From: Ectocarpus siliculosus
Lineage: Eukaryota; Sar; Phaeophyceae; Ectocarpales; Ectocarpaceae
DNA length: 64,000 nucleotides
Assembly (NCBI GenBank): GCA_000310025.1
Contig: FN647962.1
Span: 360,062 to 424,061 of the forward strand
Reading direction: 5' to 3'
The notes beneath the pieces are model-generated. The model was given only the letters and a program-made list of their open reading frames with translations, made no database searches and had not been told where the DNA came from. Position 1 is the first letter of the stretch; each line of letters starts with the position of its first letter. Made by a program: the position numbers and the translations under genes. Shown here piece after piece: positions 61,701 to 64,000 of this stretch.

Positions 61701-62352
61701 CCAACACCGACTCCCCTTCCAAGCCTACCGACACGATTCGGAAAGGCAGGCCGGCTAATTGGGGCACCTTTGGACTCTGGCGTGTGTGCAGTGCAGCGGG
61801 GGCGGCAGGGGGGCGGGGGGGAGGCGGGGCGTGATGTCGCATAGAAACTCATCTGCAACAGAGGAGGTGTATGCAGCAATAGGGTATCCGACATCCAGCT
61901 TGGATAGCGGTGCCGTTCGCGATAAGCAATGTACTCGGGCGTGCGAGGACCTTGTGTCGTGGCAGTAGCATAGTAGGGTCGAAGGCTCCTGTAGCTTGCA
62001 CATGAAGTACTTCAGCATTGCCTACATGCTTACAGCCGTCCACTAAGCCTTGCACAAAGGGGTGGTTTGATGGTAACAAAATGTAGCGTGCAACGCATGA
62101 AATGTTGATATATACTGGGGAAACATGCGTTTGGAGTCCTGCACGCCTTTCTTGCTACTCAATGCTAACCCTCTAACGCAGGACTGCAGCTACGGAGAGT
62201 CAGTTGACATCGCGTCGCGCGAGACAGGTTGTTCTTGCTGTCATGACAACGAGACTCACTTGGGCATCTTTGGCCTCTGCATCTTCAAGCTCCAGAAGAA
62301 GAGAATCTATGTCCAAATCCCCATCTCCTGCCATGGCCATGCGTGACGGCAT
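39203..62352 (-). CDS. SKI2: SKI2 (SKIV2L) exosome-associated DExH helicase, about 37 exons, about 1571 residues
   Basis: SKI2 is the helicase of the cytoplasmic Ski complex that feeds mRNA to the exosome. Exons: 62352-62260, 61641-61520, 60777-60669, 60013-59912, 59346-59212, 59032-58939(?), 57825-57572, 56904-56690, 56271-56100, 55873-55574, 54895-54743, 54232-54083, 53562-53413, 53146-53072, 52540-52341, 52096-51965, 51595-51520, 51203-51132, 50754-50618, 49902-49782, 49178-49090, 48732-48609, 48169-48066, 47528-47435, 46953-46921, 46235-46125, 45770-45681, 45234-45007, 44318-44217, 43688(?)-43596, 42913-42801, 42134-42030, 41684-41548, 40844-40747, 40462-40310, 39892-39827, 39316-39203. 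Phases agree throughout. Motifs: [16 protein letters not shown] (about 540), [14 protein letters not shown] split over two exons (about 632), [35 protein letters not shown] (about 920), C-terminal [17 protein letters not shown] and [11 protein letters not shown]. Gly/Arg-rich exons 52540-52341 and 45234-45007 are unusual insertions. Introns after 51132 and 49782 appear to begin with GC. The exons at 59032-58939, 56904-56690, 46953-46921 and 45770-45681 rest mainly on phase. Human SKIV2L is 1246 residues. Confidence 0.95.
39543..39563 (+). repeat. Short interstitial telomere-like repeat
   Basis: GAGGGTTAGGGTTGGGTTGGG lies in the last intron of SKI2. It is one true TTAGGG unit with degenerate neighbours. 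Confidence 0.4.
40479..40521 (+). repeat. (GA)n microsatellite at a splice acceptor
   Basis: About 21 GA units. In the SKI2 sense this is (CT)n ending roughly 17 bases before the acceptor of exon 40462-40310, so it forms that exon's pyrimidine tract. Confidence 0.9.
41036..41058 (+). repeat. Short interstitial telomere-like repeat
   Basis: GTTGGGTTAGGGGTAGGGTT is a degenerate telomere-like stretch in the SKI2 intron 41547-40845. Only one unit is exact. Confidence 0.35.
44731..44784. repeat. Two-copy tandem repeat, 28-base unit
   Basis: Two adjacent near-identical copies share ACTGACGGTGTTGTGGTGGA. They lie in the SKI2 intron between exons 45234-45007 and 44318-44217. Confidence 0.8.
45236..45266 (+). 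repeat. (GT)n microsatellite at a splice acceptor
   Basis: In the SKI2 sense this is (CA)n running directly into the AG of the acceptor of exon 45234-45007. It is preceded by an A run that is the tail of a tRNA-like repeat copy, so the splice site lacks an ordinary pyrimidine tract. Further (GT)n patches lie at about 45345-45360 and 45385-45413. Confidence 0.85.
45275..45340 (-). repeat. tRNA-like short dispersed repeat, copy 2 (best preserved)
   Basis: On the minus strand this reads GACTGACGTC, then CATTGGTCAGCCGGTTAG and CGCGGTCGATGCTAATAATA, then an A-rich tail leading into (CA)n. The core resembles a tRNA 5' half, closest by eye to tRNA-Ile, and the A-rich tail is SINE-like. It lies in a SKI2 intron in the host sense. 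Confidence 0.6.
45364..45463 (-). repeat. tRNA-like short dispersed repeat, copy 3, split by microsatellite
   Basis: On the minus strand GCATTGAGACTGAAGTCC and CATCGGTCAACCGGTTAGCG are separated from the tail GGGCGGTCGAAGCTATTTC by a (CA)n expansion. It lies next to copy 2, so a tandem pair or a duplication of copy 2 is possible. Confidence 0.5.
47068..47108 (+). repeat. (CTGT/CTGC)n microsatellite
   Basis: An imperfect tetranucleotide run of TCTG and CCTG units in a SKI2 intron (47434-46954). It is purine-rich in the transcript sense and not at a splice site. Confidence 0.85.
48738..48770 (+). repeat. (GACA)n microsatellite at a splice acceptor
   Basis: About eight GACA units. In the SKI2 sense the run is (TGTC)n and ends directly in the CAG acceptor of exon 48732-48609. 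Confidence 0.9.
50480..50533 (+). repeat. 14-base tandem repeat, nearly four copies
   Basis: The unit TTCAGCAAAGCAGC is repeated three times with a fourth diverged partial copy, in a SKI2 intron. Confidence 0.85.
51887..51928 (+). repeat. TGATACG heptamer repeat, six copies
   Basis: Six perfect tandem copies of TGATACG lie in the short SKI2 intron 51964-51596, about 40 bases below the donor of the preceding exon. The perfection suggests recent expansion. Confidence 0.92.
53800..53921 (+). repeat. Minisatellite of alternating 25- and 24-base units
   Basis: Five tandem units share CCAGAACAACAACTGTGTG; odd units begin AAGGT and even units AAGG, giving a 49-base higher-order unit present about 2.5 times. 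It lies in the SKI2 intron 54082-53563. It is not CRISPR-like because units are directly adjacent. Confidence 0.92.
57869..57898 (+). other. G-rich tract with quadruplex potential
   Basis: Four runs of five to six G separated by single T bases. In the SKI2 sense this is C-rich and lies 44-73 bases above the acceptor of exon 57825-57572, where it could serve as a distant pyrimidine tract. Confidence 0.6.
61796..61829 (+). other. G-rich tract with quadruplex potential
   Basis: Runs of G (GGCAGGGGGGCGGGGGGGAG) in SKI2 intron 1, C-rich in the transcript sense. Confidence 0.5.
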
Positions 62353-62740
62353 CTCCTGTGCCTGCGCGCACGCGTGCGTGGCGTTGTTGCCCTGAGGTGA
62401 GAGGAGGGCTGGCTCTCAACGGAATGAGGGAGAGAGAGAAAGAGAGAGAGGGGGATGGAGAGAGAACGGAACCAAAATGCTCGACGAACTTTTCGGAACA
62501 TCTTTTTAGACGGTCTGCAGCAAACTGCCGCACGATTGCAGCAAGCACGCAAGCACGAAGCACCTCCCGCCGGCGTGCTCAAGGGTGTGTGTGCCCTGAC
62601 CACGACTGCTGCGAAAATCCAGCTTTCCTTGTCTTGCATCCGATTTGCCGGAGGGGGGAGGCGAAAAGAGGCACCACACATCGCGATTGAGTAGCAGAGC
62701 GCGGTGAAATTTGTTCCTGCTCGCCTCACGTCTGTGCACG
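62353..62740. promoter_or_regulatory. Shared head-to-head promoter region, SKI2 / coronin-like gene
   Basis: The 388 bases between divergent ATGs contain a purine stretch at about 62424-62466 (GAGAGAGAAAGAGAGAGAGG), the main composition feature. No TATA box is obvious. Confidence 0.45.
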
Positions 62741-64000
62741 ATGGCGGTATCCGTGAGACACGCGACGCTGACACTCCACAAACGCGAGCAATGGTATGAA
62801 GACATTCGTCCAAGCGTTGGAGGCTCCGACTTCAACCCTCTGGCGGCTTCAGGTACGCGTCAACTTCCAACTCCGCAAGAGTACAACAGCAGTCGTGTAC
62901 ATGCACATAAAATCACCAAAATGTGGTGTTGTGTTGTTCCGACAGACCGACAGAGACAGTCGAGGTTGCAAGGCACAGAGTGCGAAGGAAGAGCGTCCTC
63001 CTGAGTGTGCCATCTCGGCTTGAGTGTAGCTTGCAACACAACTCGGTGTCTTGCATTGTGCGTACAATATTCAGCGTGGATTCGATATTTGATGCAGGGC
63101 ATCATACAGCATTCGGGATATTGTCGTTGTCAGAACCGCAACTCATTCTGCTGCCGTGTTTGCCAGCTGGCGGCAGCTTTTGCCCGAGCATCATTTGCGG
63201 CACGATACATGAAGGTATGTCGATGGTACACCTGTTACTGCAGTTTCCATAAGCCAAGTGACTCTCTTACAAATTAAGCTGCGACGTTTTGCCCTCTTCG
63301 TTTGTGCTTCGCAGCCAACTTCTGCGCCTTCGTGGATCAGCACGGCTTTGGTGCGGTAGTCTTGCCCCTCGCTGCGGTGGGGAAAGGCCGGCCGCAGCCA
63401 ATGCCCGCGGTTCGGGTTGGGGCGGAGGTAAGAGCCCCAAGTCGACGCGTGGAGATAGCTCGAGCTTCGCTATGAGCAGGTTTCTGCATCGAAACGGAAA
63501 CTGTTTGATGGAAGTATGATCACCGAAGAGTAACGGCAACGAGATGCCCTGCGCCTGAGGAACCAAGCGGCGACAACGTCGTAGTCTTACTGTAGCATTA
63601 TGCCGACAAGACACGCCGTCAAAGTTGACCAACCATGCGTTGCCTGAAGATCCTGGGGAGACTCTACTGTAGTCCTATGAGGCCGACCGTCTACTAGTGT
63701 CCGGTTTAGCTCTTTGCCTACTGTGTGCAGTCTGTTGTGCTTCTTGCAGGCGCCAGATGTGGTTAACAGCGTGTGAGCGATTACCGCCGAATGGAACGTG
63801 ACTCGATATGCAGCATCGTATGACATGACAACATGGATGTTTATGTTGACATCACTACCCCCCAACTCAAACGGCACGGTGGTTCGAAGTACGTTCGCCT
63901 TAGCGTTTCCCTGCTGGTATGATTGCCTTGGTGCCGACGCCACTGTTGTAGGTCCGAGGGCTCGAGTGGGACCCCTTCTGCCCCAACAACCTCGCCACAG
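62741..64000 (+). CDS. Probable coronin-type WD40 protein, first three exons, truncated by window edge
   Basis: Coronins are actin-binding WD40 beta-propeller proteins. Exons are 62741-62852, 63315-63427 and 63952 to beyond the window end, all in phase, beginning at an ATG. The spliced start contains QWYEDIRPSVGG, then NFCAFVDQHGFGAVVLPL, then VRGLEWDPFCPNNLAT. These line up in order with the coronin N-terminus (C-Y-D/E-D-I-R, the FCAVNPKF block, GG-GAFLVLPL, and V-DIDWCPHND at the first WD blade). The match is from memory of the family and only about 90 residues are visible, so another WD40 protein is possible. The gene is head-to-head with SKI2. Confidence 0.62.

Noticed and set aside
63095-63217. 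Extra coronin-like exon between 63095 and 63217
   Set aside because: It is flanked by plausible splice sites and keeps phase, but joining exon 1 directly to 63315 restores the family's expected order without it.
1-64000. tRNA, rRNA, LTR or virus-like elements
   Set aside because: No complete cloverleaf with both internal boxes, no rRNA-like block and no reverse transcriptase, integrase or capsid signature could be recognised by eye; a covariance or profile search would be needed to be sure.

Overview
This is a stretch of nuclear genome from an intron-rich eukaryote. Ordinary one-frame reading finds little because almost every gene is cut into many exons of 30-300 bases. By joining exons on both strands through splice sites and reading-frame phase I can support seven protein genes. 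Several points favour a photosynthetic stramenopile of the brown-algal group, but only as inference: near-balanced base composition, hundreds-of-bases introns in nearly every gene, genes lying on alternating strands with short head-to-head spacers, and a gene resembling flagellar proteins. No sequence search was possible.

Layout from left to right. 584-5851 (-): an unidentified 13-exon coiled-coil protein. 5852-9597: a gene-free stretch. 9598-12945 (-): RRP36, a ribosome biogenesis factor. 13667-24386 (+): a large NACHT-type NTPase with a nephrocystin-3-like front half and a long coiled-coil back half resembling outer-dynein-arm docking proteins. 25166-30874 (-): MAD2L2/REV7, a HORMA-domain protein, complete in five exons; its 3.9 kb second intron is a nest of mobile-element remains, including a young 1.33 kb element made almost wholly of two 99%-identical inverted arms with a 9-base target duplication. 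31204-38309 (+): HAS1/DDX18, a DEAD-box RNA helicase, complete in 15 exons. 39203-62352 (-): SKI2 (SKIV2L-type helicase of the cytoplasmic exosome), about 37 exons over 23 kb. 62741-64000 (+): the first three exons of a probable coronin-type WD40 protein, cut by the window edge.

Functionally the neighbours are mostly housekeeping RNA genes (RRP36, HAS1 for ribosome assembly; SKI2 for mRNA decay), plus a DNA-damage/mitosis gene (REV7) and two cytoskeletal or ciliary candidates. They are not a pathway; what links them is architecture: head-to-head pairs separated by 330-720 bases and tail-to-tail pairs separated by 780-890 bases.

The most interesting signals are: the fold-back element; a short tRNA-like dispersed repeat found four times, always in introns and in the host-gene sense, one copy of which supplies the 3' splice site of a SKI2 exon; six apparent GC-AG introns; microsatellites placed exactly at splice acceptors; RGG-rich insertions in SKI2; and the NACHT/docking-complex-like composite protein. 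I saw no convincing rRNA, tRNA, CRISPR, retrovirus-like or toxin sequence.
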